Origin: an uncultured Erysipelotrichaceae bacterium
GTDB lineage: Bacteria > Bacillota_I > Bacilli_A > RF39 > UBA660
Direction of reading: 5' to 3'
Assembly: GCA_902795675.1 (NCBI GenBank)
Contig: CADBLZ010000048.1
Location: 1 to 7,480 of the forward strand
DNA: 7,480 nt
Each line of letters starts with the position of its first letter. The stretch's first letter is position 1. Positions 6,422-7,480 of this stretch are shown one piece after another. The translations under genes were made by a program, and so were the position numbers. The notes under the pieces were generated by a model that was not told the origin of the DNA, did not search any database, and saw only the letters and a program-made list of their open reading frames with translations.

Positions 6422-6630
6422 AATGTACGAAGAAAAAGAGGAGTATTATAATATTTCTTTTCAGAGAATTCCACATAATACAAGCTGTGAGTGGATAAAG
6501 AAAGTTATAAGAAGGTTGCTTTGGAGTATAATCGTTTTATCGCGTTAAGATATTAAGTTGTATGAACAAGTTCATAAACTAGGGTGGTACCGCGGAATTT
6601 ATTTCGTCCCTAGATTTATGAACTTTTTTA
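6422..6630 (+). promoter_or_regulatory. T-box riboswitch (tRNA-Val responsive) controlling valS
   Basis: The leader senses uncharged tRNA-Val and lets transcription continue into valS. Stem I is seen as TTATAA-TA-TTTCTTT (6446-6460) pairing with AAAGAAA-G-TTATAA (6497-6510), topped by TCCAC/GTGGA (6470-6474 with 6491-6495), with the AG-box CAGAGA (6462-6467) and a GCTG element (6484-6487). Aligned on the conserved CTTTGGAGT that follows the specifier, the specifier codon is GTT (6515-6517), valine. The T-box AGGGTGGTACCGCG is at 6581-6594; the variable base of TGGN is T, matching an A discriminator on the tRNA. The antiterminator pairs AGGG/CCCT and GCGGAA/TTTCGT (6592-6597 with 6602-6607). 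Specifier and downstream gene agree, so the assignment is strong. Confidence 0.93.
6568..6629 (+). terminator. T-box conditional terminator before valS
   Basis: The left arm, 6568-6584 (AAGTTCATAAACTAGGG), pairs with 6608-6625 (CCCTAG, one unpaired A, then TTTATGAACTT), giving 17 pairs. It ends in six Ts (6624-6629). The T-box bulge and antiterminator loop lie inside it. This form is expected when tRNA-Val is charged. Confidence 0.8.
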
Positions 6631-6650
6631 TATTAGAAAGAGGGTTCATT

Positions 6651-7480
6651 ATGAAAGAACTAGAAACAAAATACAATCCAAAAAAAGTAGAAGAAGGAAA
6701 ATATGATATTTGGAAAGATAATGGATACTTTAAATGTGATCCTGATTCTGAAAAAGAACCATATACAATTATCTTACCTCCACCAAATGTAACAGGTGTT
6801 CTTCATATTGGTCATGCTTATGACGTTGCTATTCAAGATACAATCATCAGATACAAAAGAATGAAAGGCTTCGATGCTTTATGGTTACCAGGTATGGACC
6901 ATGCTGCAATCGCTACAGAAGCTAAAGTAGTTAAAAGATTAAAAGACCAAGGTATAAATAAATACGAATACGGTCGTGAAAAGTTTGTTGATGCTTGTTG
7001 GGATTGGACACATGAACATGGTGATATTATTAGAAAACAATGGGCTGCCCTAGGTGTATCTTTAGATTATAGTAAAGAAAGATTTACTCTAGATGAAGGT
7101 CTTGCTAAAGCTGTTAGAAAAGTATTCGTTGATTACTATAATAAAGGAATCATCTATCGTGGTGAAAAGATAATCAACTGGGATCCTGCAGCTCAAACAT
7201 CTTTATCAAATGAAGAAGTTCTTTATTCTGAAGAAAAGAGTGCATTCTACCATTTAAAATATAAAATTGTAGGTACTGATGAATATCTAGATGTAGCAAC
7301 TACACGTCCTGAAACATTATTTGGTGACACTGCTGTAGCTGTTAATAAAGATGATAAAAGATATCAAAAATATATCGGTATGGAAGCTGAACTTCCATTC
7401 ATGAATAAAAATATTCCAATTATTGCAGATGAACATGCAGACATGGAAAAGGGTACTGGTGTAGTTAAAATTACTCCAGC
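6651..7480 (+). CDS. valS: Valyl-tRNA synthetase, N-terminal part (partial)
   Basis: The first 276 codons of a class I synthetase, normally about 880 residues, that charges tRNA-Val; the gene runs off the window. The start ATG at 6651 has AAAGAGG at 6637-6643. The signature begins at PPPNVTGVLHIGHAYD, with HIGH at 52-55, followed by LWLPGMDHAAIATEA (77-91), where most ValRS read DHAGIAT. NWDPAAQTSLSNEEV (176-190) and TTRPETLFGDTAVAV (217-231) lead into the CP1 editing domain that clears mischarged threonine; the visible part ends in GTGVVKITP of that domain. The valine specifier in the T-box upstream supports ValRS over IleRS or LeuRS. Regulation is by the T-box leader and its own promoter. 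Confidence 0.96.
   Translation, partial: MKELETKYNPKKVEEGKYDIWKDNGYFKCDPDSEKEPYTIILPPPNVTGVLHIGHAYDVAIQDTIIRYKRMKGFDALWLPGMDHAAIATEAKVVKRLKDQGINKYEYGREKFVDACWDWTHEHGDIIRKQWAALGVSLDYSKERFTLDEGLAKAVRKVFVDYYNKGIIYRGEKIINWDPAAQTSLSNEEVLYSEEKSAFYHLKYKIVGTDEYLDVATTRPETLFGDTAVAVNKDDKRYQKYIGMEAELPFMNKNIPIIADEHADMEKGTGVVKITP

Noticed and set aside
6504..6509. Alternative T-box specifier codon GTT at 6504-6506
   Set aside because: These bases fit the paired part of stem I; GTT at 6515-6517 sits at the conserved distance before CTTTGGAGT. Both would read valine anyway.

Overview
The window looks like a housekeeping stretch from a very AT-rich, low-GC Gram-positive (Firmicutes/Bacilli-type) bacterium. 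The evidence is strong GAGGTGAT and AAGGG-type ribosome sites, a transcriptional T-box leader, a SigA-type sigma factor, a Firmicutes-style TrmK and a cell-wall sorting signal. All tryptophans in the readable proteins use TGG and no reading frame runs through TGA, so the standard bacterial code fits better than the Mycoplasma code. The sorting signal suggests a walled cell. An uncultured gut lineage near Erysipelotrichia or RF39 is possible, but that is inference only.

Layout: (1) 1-177 is the 3' end of a surface protein with an NPYTG sorting signal, its stop codon lying inside a terminator hairpin. (2) 236-3696 is a tightly packed plus-strand operon dnaG-rpoD-trmK whose genes overlap by 14 and 8 bp: primase, housekeeping sigma factor and a tRNA m1A22 methyltransferase. 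It closes with a terminator that again contains the stop codon. (3) 3743-4513 is a prepilin peptidase with its own extended -10 promoter. (4) 4545-6326, minus strand, is a GspE/PilB/ComGA-like traffic ATPase that converges on the peptidase gene across a bidirectional terminator. It has altered catalytic motifs and a roughly 195-residue K/E/P-rich tail. (5) 6336-6650 holds two back-to-back promoters and a valine T-box leader. (6) 6651 to the window end is the 5' part of valS.

The operon covers replication initiation, transcription initiation and tRNA modification, as in the Bacillus dnaG-sigA-yqfN neighbourhood. The peptidase and ATPase are the two enzymes of a type IV pilus, competence pseudopilus or type II secretion-like machine. 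Pilins, the platform protein and other parts are not in this window. The least ordinary object is the traffic ATPase. The T-box also shows a clear two-state fold worth checking. Nothing here proves a new system.
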